Source: an uncultured Flavihumibacter sp.
GTDB lineage: Bacteria; Bacteroidota; Bacteroidia; Chitinophagales; Chitinophagaceae
Direction: 5' to 3'
Length of the DNA stretch: 26,294 nt
NCBI GenBank assembly: GCA_946482545.1
Contig: CAMLRX010000065.1
Location: 1 to 26,294 of the forward strand
Positions 1 through 7,843 of this stretch are shown here, piece after piece. The first letter of the stretch is position 1, and every line of letters begins with the position of its first letter. The translations under genes were made by a program, and so were the position numbers. The notes beneath the pieces are model-generated. The model searched no databases. It worked only from the letters and a program-made list of their open reading frames with translations, and was not told where the DNA came from.

Positions 1-63
1 GAAGAGTAGGAAAAAACTTCTCCTGTAATAGAAAAACACGGTAAAAAAGCGGGAAAGCCACGT

Positions 64-80
64 CGGTGGCACCGGGTACC
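64..80 (+). repeat. half copy of the GGTGSCACCGGGTAC palindrome unit
   Basis: The bases CGGTGGCACCGGGTACC repeat, with one internal difference, the right arm of the palindrome at 160-197 in the same orientation. Together they form a REP-like pair in the gene-free 1-268 stretch. Apart from these repeats I see no gene, RNA or clear promoter in 1-268. Whether the unit recurs elsewhere in the genome cannot be seen here. Confidence 0.55.
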
Positions 81-159
81 GCAAACACGCAGCAAACCTG
101 CAGAAAACGGCAATACTTTAAAAATAGAAAATCACTGGGAAAGGGCGTGTGGAAACACT

Positions 160-197
160 GTACCCGGTGGCGCCGCTATAGCGGTGCCACCGGGTAC
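160..197. repeat. 38-bp near-perfect palindrome, REP-like
   Basis: The arms GTACCCGGTGGCGCCGC and GCGGTGCCACCGGGTAC meet at TATA. All 19 base pairs match except one G/T at 172/185, so as RNA it would be a 17-bp stem with a UAUA loop. It lies about 70 bases beyond the 3' end of ubiX. There is no T-run on either side, so it is not a classical intrinsic terminator. It could instead protect or process the 3' end of the ubiX mRNA, or be a dispersed palindromic element. Confidence 0.75.
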
Positions 198-268
198 ATC
201 GGTTACGGCTCCCAGGTGGATCGCCCCCATCAGGCTTGGGTTTACCCTATGGCTTCTCCTCCAGAACT

Positions 269-844
269 TCACCCTTGGTCTTCCTGATCGCTTCCCCAAC
301 GGAAAGTATCTACCTTCACCCCGGCCAGGTCAAGGACCCTGTCCACCACGGTGGCGGCTACTTCTTCGATGGTTTTTGGTATGCTGTAAAAAGATGGGGT
401 TGCCGGACAAATGATACCACCCGCCAAAGTGATGGTTTCCATGTTGCGGATGTGCACCAGGTTATACGGCGTCTCGCGCGCCACGCATATTAATTTGCGG
501 CGCTCTTTCAGCACCACATCCGCGGCGCGGGTGATCAGATCGTTGGAGATACCGTTGGCGATGCGGCCCAATGTGCCCATTGAACATGGAACGATGATCA
601 TGGTGTTGAACTGCCCGGAGCCAGAGGCGAAAGGCGCGTTGAAATCGTTCTGCTCGTAGAAAGAGAAAGAATATTTCGTGAAAGAATCCTCTCCCAGTTC
701 CGTTTCCCAAACCTGGCGCGCATTGGGCGTCATCACCACCGCAACGGCATCGGGACGGGGTTGCGCTTTCTCCAGTTTGTCCAGCAATACTTTCGCATAT
801 ACGGCACCGCTTGCCCCGGTTATGGCCACCACAATTTTATTCAT
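269..844 (-). CDS. ubiX: Flavin prenyltransferase UbiX
   Basis: This 191-residue protein has the normal family length. UbiX joins a dimethylallyl group to reduced FMN to make prenylated FMN, the cofactor of UbiD-type decarboxylases; it is cytosolic and usually dodecameric. Seen in the sequence: the N-terminal flavin loop TGASGA (residues 9-14), the central CSMGTLGRIANGIS stretch, and the RET-P motif that follows the RRKL strand. The ATG at 844 gives a start at the expected first strand (MNKIVVAITG). It is divergent from the thioredoxin-like gene at 883 with 38 bases between them. No ubiD is visible in the window, so the client decarboxylase must lie elsewhere. The family call is secure; the pathway served is not known. 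Confidence 0.95.
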   Translation of the reverse strand: MNKIVVAITGASGAVYAKVLLDKLEKAQPRPDAVAVVMTPNARQVWETELGEDSFTKYSFSFYEQNDFNAPFASGSGQFNTMIIVPCSMGTLGRIANGISNDLITRAADVVLKERRKLICVARETPYNLVHIRNMETITLAGGIICPATPSFYSIPKTIEEVAATVVDRVLDLAGVKVDTFRWGSDQEDQG

Positions 845-854
845 GAGTTGATCG

Positions 855-862
855 TAACTTTA
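855..862 (+). promoter_or_regulatory. possible -7 box for the gene at 883
   Basis: TAACTTTA matches the Bacteroidota -7 consensus TAnnTTTG at all but the last position and ends 20 bases before the ATG. There is a weak TTTTA at about the right upstream position. It is a candidate only. Confidence 0.3.
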
Positions 863-872
863 AACCAAACAA

Positions 873-880
873 CAAAAATA
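873..880 (-). promoter_or_regulatory. -7 box of the ubiX promoter
   Basis: On the minus strand the bases read TATTTTTG, a full match to TAnnTTTG, 28 bases before the ubiX ATG. This predicts a leader of about 20-25 bases. A good -33 element is not visible. Confidence 0.45.
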
Positions 881-882
881 AG

Positions 883-1407
883 ATGCAAAAGGTTATGGCG
901 TGGGTTTTACTGGCTTTGCTCGCCGGGTGCGCCCCACGAAGTGCGGTACAGAAAGAGCAAATGAACTGGAAAACCCTTCCTGAAGTGGAAGTGCTGAAAA
1001 AGGAAGATCCAAGGCCGGTACTGGCCGACCTGTACACCACATGGTGCGGCTGGTGCAAAGTGATGGACAAAAATACTTACAGTAATCCGGCGGTAATAAA
1101 ATACCTTTCCGAGAAGTTTCACGCCATAAAAGTGAATGCAGAAACCAAAGAGAACCTGGTATGGAATGGGAAGTCCTACCCGGTGGACCCGGCTTCCAAA
1201 ACAAGCCGCCTCGCCATTGAATGGACCAATGGACGCCTTTCCTATCCCACCACCATCATTATTCCACCAGGAGAAGCGCCGCAGGCCATCCCCGGTTACC
1301 TTACGCCCGCAGAATTTGAACCCATCGTAAAATACTTCGGCGAAGGCGCTTACAAACGCATGAGTTTTCCTGATTTTCAGAAGCAGTTCAAGCCTTCATG
1401 GAATTGA
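883..1407 (+). CDS. thioredoxin-fold lipoprotein (CGWC active site)
   Basis: The protein has 174 residues. An N-terminal hydrophobic segment ends in the lipobox LLAGC, with Cys16 as the predicted lipidation site, so it is exported and membrane-anchored in the periplasm. A thioredoxin-like domain follows, with the redox motif W-CGWC (Cys55 and Cys58) and a cis-proline context, YPTT, near residue 125. The order 'VLADLYTTWCGWCKVMDKNTY' type, followed by a variable insert, resembles the DsbD C-terminal and thioredoxin_7 families. The role is probably disulfide reduction or isomerisation in the envelope; the partner is unknown. It is divergent from ubiX, and a strong terminator at 1565-1592 could end its transcript. 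The fold is secure and the specific function is inferred. Confidence 0.88.
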   Translation: MQKVMAWVLLALLAGCAPRSAVQKEQMNWKTLPEVEVLKKEDPRPVLADLYTTWCGWCKVMDKNTYSNPAVIKYLSEKFHAIKVNAETKENLVWNGKSYPVDPASKTSRLAIEWTNGRLSYPTTIIIPPGEAPQAIPGYLTPAEFEPIVKYFGEGAYKRMSFPDFQKQFKPSWN

Positions 1408-1509
1408 ACTGCATGAAAAACAAACGTTTGCGTATTGACCTAGATCAAGAATGTGAAAGAAGTGTAAAAAAAGTGGCGGAGTACAACCAGTGTTAGAACA
1501 ATGATGTCT

Positions 1510-1517
1510 TATATTTG
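1510..1517 (+). promoter_or_regulatory. possible promoter box for a short RNA
   Basis: TATATTTG is a full match to TAnnTTTG in the 226-base gap between 1407 and 1634. Nothing coding of useful length lies downstream on this strand, but the terminator at 1565-1592 does. No good -33 element is seen at the expected distance, so the promoter call is weak. Confidence 0.3.
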
Positions 1518-1564
1518 AGTTTTCATAGGATAAGGTTTAATGGTTAATGGTATTTGATTAGTGC

Positions 1565-1592
1565 ATCCCGCCGCAAGGCGGGATCTTTTTTT
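1565..1592 (+). terminator. rho-independent terminator
   Basis: A perfect 8-bp GC-rich stem, ATCCCGCC and GGCGGGAT, encloses a GCAA tetraloop and is followed by CTTTTTTT. The T-run is only on the plus-strand exit side, so it ends plus-strand transcription. It lies 157 bases after the thioredoxin-like gene, so it ends either a long 3' UTR or a separate short RNA. Confidence 0.9.
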
Positions 1593-1633
1593 ATACCCTT
1601 CCTTTTATACTCTTCCCTTTCTCTATCCATTCC

Positions 1634-2221
1634 TTAAAAATATCCTGAAAGTACTTTCACCAGTTCATCAGACCATACTGCATACATGGTTCCGGACGGA
1701 TGCAGTTTATCTTCCACCACCATTTCTTCCAAAGCACCTTTTTCTCTATAAATTCCAGTGATATCAACATATCCCGCACCATACTCTTCCGCCATCTGAT
1801 GATTGATTTCATTGTAAACATCCAGTTCCTGTGCTATTTTTTCGCGGTCGCGTCCCTCGGCGAATGGGGTCACTCCCCAATCCGGAATATTGATGAGCGC
1901 AATTTTGCCCTCTTTTTCTTTCGCCAGATCCAGAAGTTTCTTCAGTTCTTCTTCATAAATATTTGTGGGCAATCCACGGTATTGGTTGTTTACCCCGATG
2001 AGTATTGTAACGAGATCGTAGGCTGGTTGAAGGGTTTGTTTTTTCAGTCGCGCCAGCAATTCGCCGGTAGTCCAACCTGTTTTTGCGATGATCTCCGGAG
2101 CATCGAACGGCAGGCCTCTTGCCCGCAGCATTTCCAGGGCCTGGTAAGGATAACTTTCATACAGGGGAACCCCTTCGCCGATGGTGTACGAGTCGCCCAG
2201 GGCAAGCCAGTTATAACGCAT
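1634..2221 (-). CDS. SGNH/GDSL-family hydrolase
   Basis: The protein has 195 residues and no signal peptide, so it is probably cytosolic. SGNH hydrolases are serine esterases, lipases or thioesterases. Block I is GDSYT with nucleophile Ser11, the block III-like segment is GVNNQ (residues 76-80) with the oxyanion Asn, and block V is DKLHPSG with Asp171 and His174. It starts inside the last codons of kynU (11-base overlap, 2211-2221), so the two are almost certainly co-transcribed with translational coupling. The overlap raises the possibility that it acts on a kynurenine-pathway compound such as an N-formyl or ester substrate, but that is inference. The substrate cannot be read from the sequence. 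Confidence 0.9.
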   Translation of the reverse strand: MRYNWLALGDSYTIGEGVPLYESYPYQALEMLRARGLPFDAPEIIAKTGWTTGELLARLKKQTLQPAYDLVTILIGVNNQYRGLPTNIYEEELKKLLDLAKEKEGKIALINIPDWGVTPFAEGRDREKIAQELDVYNEINHQMAEEYGAGYVDITGIYREKGALEEMVVEDKLHPSGTMYAVWSDELVKVLSGYF

Positions 2222-3482
2222 GTTGCATATTTTTCAGGACTTCATAAAAACGATACACATCATTGAACGAACAATATAGTGGTGCAGGCGCCAGTCGTAT
2301 TACACCAGGTTCCCGGTAATCGCAGATGATGCCCTGCTGCATCATTTGGGTATGAATAGCCTTGCCGTTTTCCGGAAAATAGAGGGAAAGTTGTGCGCCG
2401 CGCCATTCTTTTTCCTTCGGTGTTATGATCTCGAAGGGCATAGAAGATTGCCCCAAAAGATATTCGAGGTAAGCGGTAAGTTCCAGACTTTTGGTACGGA
2501 GTTTTTCGATGCCCGCGGCCTTAAAATGTTCCAGCGAAGCCTTCAGGCTCACCATATTAAAAACCTGCGCGGTACTGATTTGCCAGCCTGAAGCGCCTTT
2601 TTTAGGCACGAAACCCTTTTCCATTTTAAAACGGGTACGTTCCTCATTTCCCCACCAGCCTGCGGCACGCGGAAAACGGGGATCGTCACCATGCTTTTCG
2701 TGCACAAAAACGCCACCAACTGCGCCAGGACCGCCATTCAGGTACTTGTAAGAGCACCATACCGCGAAGTCCACGTTCCAGTCGTGCAACTGCATAGGGA
2801 TATTTCCCGCAACATGCGCCAGGTCCCATCCGGCATAAGCGCCCTGCTTTTGGGCCGCTGCCGTAATAGCTGCTATATCGTACAATTGGCCGGTGTAATA
2901 GTTGATGCCGCCCATCAGCAACAAAGCCAGTTCATCGCCGTGTGTTTCAATGGTGGCAATAATATCTTCCGTACGCAGTAGCTTCTCTCCTGAACGCGGG
3001 TGTATTTCCACGATCGTGGTATCAGGATCAAGGTGGTGCAGCCGCGCCACGGTTTCCAGCGCGTATTGATCGGAGGGGAAAGCGCCAGCTTCCATGATGA
3101 TCTTATTTCGTTTACCAGCTGGACGGTAAAAACTTTGCAGCATCAGGTGGAGGTTTACCGTAAGCGTATTCATAACGGTGACCTCATCCTTCCCGCACCC
3201 CATCATACCGGCGAGCGTCTCCGAAAATTGTTCATGGTAAAACAACCATGGATTTTTTGCATGGAAATAACCTTCCACGGCGAGTTGCTGCCAATCGTTC
3301 AGTTCCTGCTGAATCGCTGCAGACACGTTCCTGGCCAGTAATCCAAGTGAATTTCCGCAGAAATAAATGGCATCGGCGCCATTGTGTTGCGGGAAAAGAA
3401 ATTCCTTTTTGAAAGCAGCGAGTTGATCCGCCGCGTCCAGTTGAGCGGCACATTCCCGCGTAGGGGCAAATGGTGTTTTCAT
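2211..3482 (-). CDS. kynU: Kynureninase
   Basis: The protein has 423 residues, the usual length. Kynureninase is a PLP enzyme that cleaves kynurenine or 3-hydroxykynurenine to anthranilate or 3-hydroxyanthranilate plus alanine. Seen: the FCGNSLGL motif (41-48), the DLAH segment (220-223) contacting the cofactor, and WCSYKYLNGGPG (242-253) with Lys246 as the predicted Schiff-base lysine, then AGWWG. It is the first gene of a two-gene unit with the SGNH hydrolase. It is head-to-head with a glutaryl-CoA dehydrogenase, an enzyme acting later in oxidative tryptophan breakdown, which suggests a catabolic rather than NAD-synthetic setting. Other kynurenine-pathway genes are not in the window. Confidence 0.97.
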   Translation of the reverse strand: MKTPFAPTRECAAQLDAADQLAAFKKEFLFPQHNGADAIYFCGNSLGLLARNVSAAIQQELNDWQQLAVEGYFHAKNPWLFYHEQFSETLAGMMGCGKDEVTVMNTLTVNLHLMLQSFYRPAGKRNKIIMEAGAFPSDQYALETVARLHHLDPDTTIVEIHPRSGEKLLRTEDIIATIETHGDELALLLMGGINYYTGQLYDIAAITAAAQKQGAYAGWDLAHVAGNIPMQLHDWNVDFAVWCSYKYLNGGPGAVGGVFVHEKHGDDPRFPRAAGWWGNEERTRFKMEKGFVPKKGASGWQISTAQVFNMVSLKASLEHFKAAGIEKLRTKSLELTAYLEYLLGQSSMPFEIITPKEKEWRGAQLSLYFPENGKAIHTQMMQQGIICDYREPGVIRLAPAPLYCSFNDVYRFYEVLKNMQHAL

Positions 3483-3579
3483 GCAGGCAATTTACTTATA
3501 TCACTTAATTGCAGGGCAAGAAATGTACGAACCCTTATTTCCGCCTTTCGTTCAAACAAATATTGCCTGCCATCGCTAA

Positions 3580-3610
3580 TTTGCTTACATTGAGAACGGA
3601 TGAAAATTTG
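3580..3610 (+). promoter_or_regulatory. promoter of glutaryl-CoA dehydrogenase
   Basis: A TTTG at 3580-3583 is separated by exactly 19 bases from AAAATTTG at 3603-3610, which matches TAnnTTTG at 7 of 8 positions. This is the standard Bacteroidota -33/-7 arrangement. The box ends 6 bases before ATG 3617, so transcription should begin at or next to the start codon. This also argues against the longer upstream reading frame that begins at 3509. Confidence 0.55.
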
Positions 3611-3616
3611 CCTGCT

Positions 3617-4795
3617 ATGCCTATCGATCAATTCCGCTCCCCCGATTATTTCGCGTTAGATGAACTTTTTACGGAAGAACAAAAACTGATCCGTGAAACG
3701 GTTCGTAATTATGTAAAGAAAGAGATATCTCCCATTATAGAAGCATACGCGCAAAGGGCTGAGTTCCCTCAATTTATTGTATCGCAACTGGGCGCGTTGG
3801 GCTGCTTCGGCCCCACAATACCGGAAGTGTACGGCGGTGGCGGACTGGACCATATCAGCTACGGATTGATGATGCAGGAACTGGAAAGAGGCGACAGTGG
3901 TGTTCGTTCCACCGCTTCGGTTCAGGGCTCACTGGTGATGTACCCCATTTTCGCGTATGGCTCGGAAGAACAAAAGAAAAAATACCTCCCGAAACTCGCT
4001 TCCGGCGAATGGCTGGGCTGTTTTGGCTTAACAGAACCCGATCATGGCAGCGATCCGGGTGGAATGCTTTCACATTTTTCGGAAGAAGGCGATCATTATA
4101 TCCTGAACGGTTCCAAAATGTGGATCAGCAATGCGCCTTATGCGCAGGTGGCCGTTGTTTGGGCGAAAGATAAAGCAGGTGAAATCCGTGGGCTGATCCT
4201 GGAACGCGGCATGTCTGGTTTTACCACACCACATACTACAGGTAAATGGAGCCTTCGCGCCAGTGCAACCGGTGAGCTGGTATTCGACAATGTGCCCGTT
4301 CCCAAAGAAAACCTGTTGCCGGGTGTTAAAGGATTGAAAGGACCATTGGGCTGTCTCACCAAAGCACGTTATGGTATCGCCTGGGGAGCCGTGGGTGCCG
4401 CGATGGATTGTTATCACACGGCATTGCAATACAGCCTGGAACGTGTTCAATTCGGAAAGCCCATTGCCAGCTTTCAGCTTCAACAAAAAAAGCTGGCGGA
4501 AATGCTTACGGAGATAACAAAGGCGCAATTGATGAACTGGCGGCTCGGCGTCCTGATGGACAAAGGTTCCGCTACACCGCAACAGGTGTCCATGGCCAAA
4601 AGGAACGCCTGCGAAATTGCTGCGAACATCGCCCGTGAGGCACGACAGATCTTAGGCGGCATGGGCATTACAGGGGAATATGCTGTGATGCGCCATATCA
4701 TGAACCTGGAAAGTGTGATCACTTATGAAGGCACTCACGATATCCACCTGCTCATAACGGGTATGGACATCACAGGCATCAATGCTTTCAAGTGA
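3617..4795 (+). CDS. gcdH: Acyl-CoA dehydrogenase, glutaryl-CoA dehydrogenase type
   Basis: The protein has 392 residues. GcdH oxidises and decarboxylates glutaryl-CoA to crotonyl-CoA with FAD, in lysine and tryptophan degradation. Seen: the GVRSTASVQGSLVM stretch with Arg97 at the position that binds the glutaryl carboxylate, the FAD-site segment GCFGLTEPDHGSDP (134-147), the GGMGITGEY segment, and YEGTHDIH with Glu371 as the predicted catalytic base. The C-terminus ITGINAF is typical of this subfamily rather than of short-chain acyl-CoA dehydrogenases. The open frame extends up to 3509, but homology starts at MPIDQF, and the promoter at 3580-3610 fits ATG 3617. It is divergent from kynU. 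Substrate assignment rests on the Arg97 context. Confidence 0.92.
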   Translation: MPIDQFRSPDYFALDELFTEEQKLIRETVRNYVKKEISPIIEAYAQRAEFPQFIVSQLGALGCFGPTIPEVYGGGGLDHISYGLMMQELERGDSGVRSTASVQGSLVMYPIFAYGSEEQKKKYLPKLASGEWLGCFGLTEPDHGSDPGGMLSHFSEEGDHYILNGSKMWISNAPYAQVAVVWAKDKAGEIRGLILERGMSGFTTPHTTGKWSLRASATGELVFDNVPVPKENLLPGVKGLKGPLGCLTKARYGIAWGAVGAAMDCYHTALQYSLERVQFGKPIASFQLQQKKLAEMLTEITKAQLMNWRLGVLMDKGSATPQQVSMAKRNACEIAANIAREARQILGGMGITGEYAVMRHIMNLESVITYEGTHDIHLLITGMDITGINAFK

Positions 4796-4945
4796 GTATT
4801 CATACAGTTCATGCACATAATTCCACCACTTATCAACCTCCTTTGTAAAACCGGTACGTTAAAACCAAAATTATCTACCTTTATCCTGCAACTCTCCAAG
4901 GAAATTAATGGTCTAACTTTAAAAGATGATGTTATGGAACCACGG

Positions 4946-5461
4946 ATGAAAACTTTCCTGGTAGGCTTTATGGGATCAGGCAAATCATATTGGGGGGCGA
5001 AGCTGGCGGAATACCTGAATGTTCCTTTTTACGACCTCGACGAAGTAATCGTTGAAAAAGAAGGTCGCTCCATCGAAAGCATTTTTGCGGAAGAAGGAGA
5101 AGAATATTTCAGGATCGTGGAAAAGAACACCCTGTACGATATTACTGAACGTGCCGATTCAACAGAAGGTTTTGTTGTTTCCTGCGGCGGCGGAACGCCC
5201 TGCTTTTTCAACAACATCGAGTACATGAAAAAACATGGAAAGGTGGTCTGGATCAACCCGCCCATCGATATCCTCTGGCAACGGCTGCTGCGGGAGAAAA
5301 ACAAACGCCCGCTGCTCCAGGAGATCAGTGACGACGACCTCAGGCACTATATCCAGCGCAAACTCGGTGAACGAAAAATGTATTATGAAAAGGCTGATCT
5401 CGTGATCAACGAAGAAGCCATCAGTTTAGAATTATTCCTGGAAACCGCAGACCATGCATAA
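4946..5461 (+). CDS. aroK: Shikimate kinase
   Basis: The protein has 171 residues from this start. It phosphorylates shikimate at the 3-hydroxyl with ATP, the fifth step of the chorismate pathway, in the cytosol. Seen: P-loop GFMGSGKS (residues 7-14), the shikimate-binding DLDE segment (30-33), the substrate-binding CGGGTPC segment, and the lid region with RPLL. The start is uncertain: ATG 4934 would add four residues, and the open frame runs back to 4811, but the family normally begins a few residues before the first strand as in MKTFLVGFMG. Its stop overlaps the DUF423 start by 8 bases, so the two are translationally coupled. Confidence 0.94.
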   Translation: MKTFLVGFMGSGKSYWGAKLAEYLNVPFYDLDEVIVEKEGRSIESIFAEEGEEYFRIVEKNTLYDITERADSTEGFVVSCGGGTPCFFNNIEYMKKHGKVVWINPPIDILWQRLLREKNKRPLLQEISDDDLRHYIQRKLGERKMYYEKADLVINEEAISLELFLETADHA

Positions 5462-5837
5462 AACCTTTCTCACCCTGGCATCTTTGCTGGGAGCCCTTTC
5501 CGTAGCCCTCGGTGCCTTCGGCGCACATGGATTGAAAAAAATTGTTCCGGCTGAAACCGTAAGCACGTTTCAAACCGGTGTGCAGTACCAGTTCTACCAT
5601 ACATTCGCCATCTTCCTGGCCGCCATTCTTTATAAAGAATTCCCGACCAACAACATTGTGTGGGCAGGCTACGCTTTCATCGCAGGCATTCTTCTTTTCT
5701 CAGGATCATTGTATGTGCTCACTTTCCTGCACGATACCCAATCGGTGGGATTGAAACGCATCGGTATCATCACGCCTATCGGTGGACTATTTTTCATCGC
5801 AGGATGGGTATTGCTGGCGATGGGACTGAAGAAGTAA
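5454..5837 (+). CDS. DUF423 (YgdD/TMEM256-like) membrane protein
   Basis: The protein has 127 residues with four predicted membrane segments, at about residues 5-24, 45-65, 70-90 and 102-123. The N-terminal GALSVALGAFGAHGLKK and the YQFYHTFAIF segment are the DUF423 hallmarks. The biochemical role of the family is not established. It overlaps the end of aroK by 8 bases (operon) and converges with the histidine kinase, whose stop is only 11 bases away. Confidence 0.93.
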   Translation: MHKTFLTLASLLGALSVALGAFGAHGLKKIVPAETVSTFQTGVQYQFYHTFAIFLAAILYKEFPTNNIVWAGYAFIAGILLFSGSLYVLTFLHDTQSVGLKRIGIITPIGGLFFIAGWVLLAMGLKK

Positions 5838-5848
5838 TTCAAAATCAT

Positions 5849-7807
5849 TTACAGCGGTAGCGTCAACCGGGTTACTGTCCCGTCTCTCCGTTGAATATCA
5901 TATTGCCCGGAGATGCTGTTCATGCGGCGTTTCATGTTCACCAGTCCGTTACCAAACTGGCGGAGTTTATCCATATCTATACCCACGCCATTGTCGTAAA
6001 TCTGGACGATGAGAATGTTTGAATTGATGCTGATCTGCATATCTACCTTCGTGCACTGTGCGTGTTTGATGATATTATGCAGCGACTCTTTCACACAAAG
6101 AAATATATTCCTTCTTTTCTCTCCACTGATCTCCTGTTGCGGCAAACTAACTGGCGTGGAGATATGGCAATCAATTTCAGAGCCTTCAAAATATTCCAGC
6201 GAATAACTCCTGATATACGCCACCAGGTTCTCGAGCGTATCGTTCGAGCTGTTCATACTCCAGATGATGGCGTTCATTTTATTCAGCAGGTCATTGGCTG
6301 AAGCGGAGATTTTTTCCACTTCCGGCAATGGGTTCTCCCTTAACTTGTTTTTGGCCAGTTCGCTCAGCAGGCGGATGGTCGTCATACCACTGCCCAGTTC
6401 ATCATGCATATCGGTGGAAATCCGGTTCCTTTCTTCCTGTTGCGCCACGTACACCGCCATCTGTTTTTCAAGTTCCTTCCGTTCGTTTTCCAACCGAAGT
6501 TTTTCCCGTTCGCGGGTACGCTGGATGAGTTCTTTCCTGTTCTTATAACTCAATCCCGCCAGGAAGCAGATCAGTTCTATCACCAATCCCAGTTCATAAT
6601 AAAACAACGATTGGTTGAATACCTTCGGCACACCTTTGAAATTGATTCTGAAAATGATCATCAGTAAGGAGAAAGCGGCGAATACGATCAGCGCGATGTT
6701 TCCCCAAACCAGGTAGCGCATCAGTTTATCTTTCACCCGCAAGCCGTAAAGAATAAAGAAAACACCCACGCCAAGCAGGATATATTTGATCCCGTTCTCG
6801 ATATTGAATTCCATTTCATAATTATCCATCCTGAAATGGGCATAAGAGAAAAGGAACAGCGACACCAGGATCACGGCCTGCGCAGTAGTAAGCACACGGT
6901 ACATCAAAGGATACTTCTCCTTCGATTGCAGGAACTGGTTCAGGAACATCAGGTAGAAAAGGATGCCGCAGCCCTGAATGATAAAATCGAGGTATCCTTC
7001 AAAGAAATAATTGAAGGGATGAGAGAAGTTATAGAAATAGGTTTTGAGAAACATGAGCAATCCCATACAAAACGTATAGATCGCGTACGAAAGGAATTCC
7101 GGATTAAAAGTTTGCACGTAATTTGTAAGGGAGTACAGCACCATTAAAAGCAGCAGCCCGGAAAACAGGTAACCGAACATGTTGAGGTCGCCCCCCTGTT
7201 GCCTGGAAAGCGTGATGAGTACGGGTACATAGTGACTGGCAACGAGTTTGGGATCGAGGGTATTGATGGAAGTACGCACGGCCTGTAACCTGACCACATA
7301 CGTGATGGCGGTATCGGCGGGAATGGTAATGCGCCTGAAGCCTTCGCGGTGAGAATCGGGTGCGCGGCGGGAAGCAGTATCCGGGATAGGAATGAGGTTT
7401 CCGTTGGAACCGGCCTGCAACACTTCGATCTTTTTGTAATATAGACTTGGAAAGAAATACACCCGTTCGCTGGTATCGGCATGGTTGCGGAGCGTGAATT
7501 TCAGGTACACATCACGGTCAACATATTTGGGCGGAAGAACGGTATTCTTCAAAAAGTTTTTCCTGGGCACGAATGGGATATTCTGAATAGAAGGGATCGG
7601 TTCTTCCTGCCGGGGATGCGTATAAAATGTAGTATAGTCTTCTATATAAGAAGCGGTCCGGATGTTCTGAACAGAAATGGTATCTGTTTTTTCGATAGCT
7701 TGAGCCCGGCCCTGTTGCATAAAAAGAATGAATACTGCCGGGAACAAAAATCCGGTCAGTGGAACCCTTAAAGAACAATAAGAAAAAATGCGAATCAGAT
7801 ACTCCAT
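5849..7807 (-). CDS. 7TM sensor histidine kinase (7TMR-DISM type, HisKA_3)
   Basis: The protein has 652 residues. A signal-like hydrophobic segment (about 15-31) precedes a periplasmic sensing region resembling 7TMR-DISMED2 (about 50-200), then about seven membrane helices (208-425). A basic, charged coiled coil follows (425-460), with the NarL-type dimerisation box ERNRISTDMHDELGSG holding phospho-acceptor His468. The HATPase_c domain follows, with the N box KESLHNIIKHA (573-583), the G1 box DNGVGID and the G2 box FGNGLVNM. This group usually pairs with a LuxR/NarL-type response regulator, but none is adjacent, so it is an orphan here. The extracellular region may bind carbohydrate-like ligands; the ligand is unknown. 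Confidence 0.93.
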   Translation of the reverse strand: MEYLIRIFSYCSLRVPLTGFLFPAVFILFMQQGRAQAIEKTDTISVQNIRTASYIEDYTTFYTHPRQEEPIPSIQNIPFVPRKNFLKNTVLPPKYVDRDVYLKFTLRNHADTSERVYFFPSLYYKKIEVLQAGSNGNLIPIPDTASRRAPDSHREGFRRITIPADTAITYVVRLQAVRTSINTLDPKLVASHYVPVLITLSRQQGGDLNMFGYLFSGLLLLMVLYSLTNYVQTFNPEFLSYAIYTFCMGLLMFLKTYFYNFSHPFNYFFEGYLDFIIQGCGILFYLMFLNQFLQSKEKYPLMYRVLTTAQAVILVSLFLFSYAHFRMDNYEMEFNIENGIKYILLGVGVFFILYGLRVKDKLMRYLVWGNIALIVFAAFSLLMIIFRINFKGVPKVFNQSLFYYELGLVIELICFLAGLSYKNRKELIQRTREREKLRLENERKELEKQMAVYVAQQEERNRISTDMHDELGSGMTTIRLLSELAKNKLRENPLPEVEKISASANDLLNKMNAIIWSMNSSNDTLENLVAYIRSYSLEYFEGSEIDCHISTPVSLPQQEISGEKRRNIFLCVKESLHNIIKHAQCTKVDMQISINSNILIVQIYDNGVGIDMDKLRQFGNGLVNMKRRMNSISGQYDIQRRDGTVTRLTLPL

Positions 7808-7843
7808 GGGTAAGCGCGGGAATAAGGTGGCTCAAATGATGCG

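Noticed and set aside
1..268. Possible short coding frames in the left-edge gap
   Set aside because: Frames of 73-85 codons overlap the palindrome or ubiX, lack family features and have no start signal.
1700..2266. 188-codon plus-strand open frame opposite the SGNH hydrolase
   Set aside because: It is a composition shadow; the SGNH catalytic blocks on the minus strand are intact.
3509..3616. N-terminal extension of glutaryl-CoA dehydrogenase
   Set aside because: The added 36 residues have no family similarity, and the promoter elements at 3580-3610 lie inside this stretch.
4811..4945. Long N-terminal extension of shikimate kinase
   Set aside because: The family starts a few residues before the P-loop strand. 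The extension resembles untranslated leader; a possible but badly spaced box (TACCTTTA, 4876-4883) lies within it.
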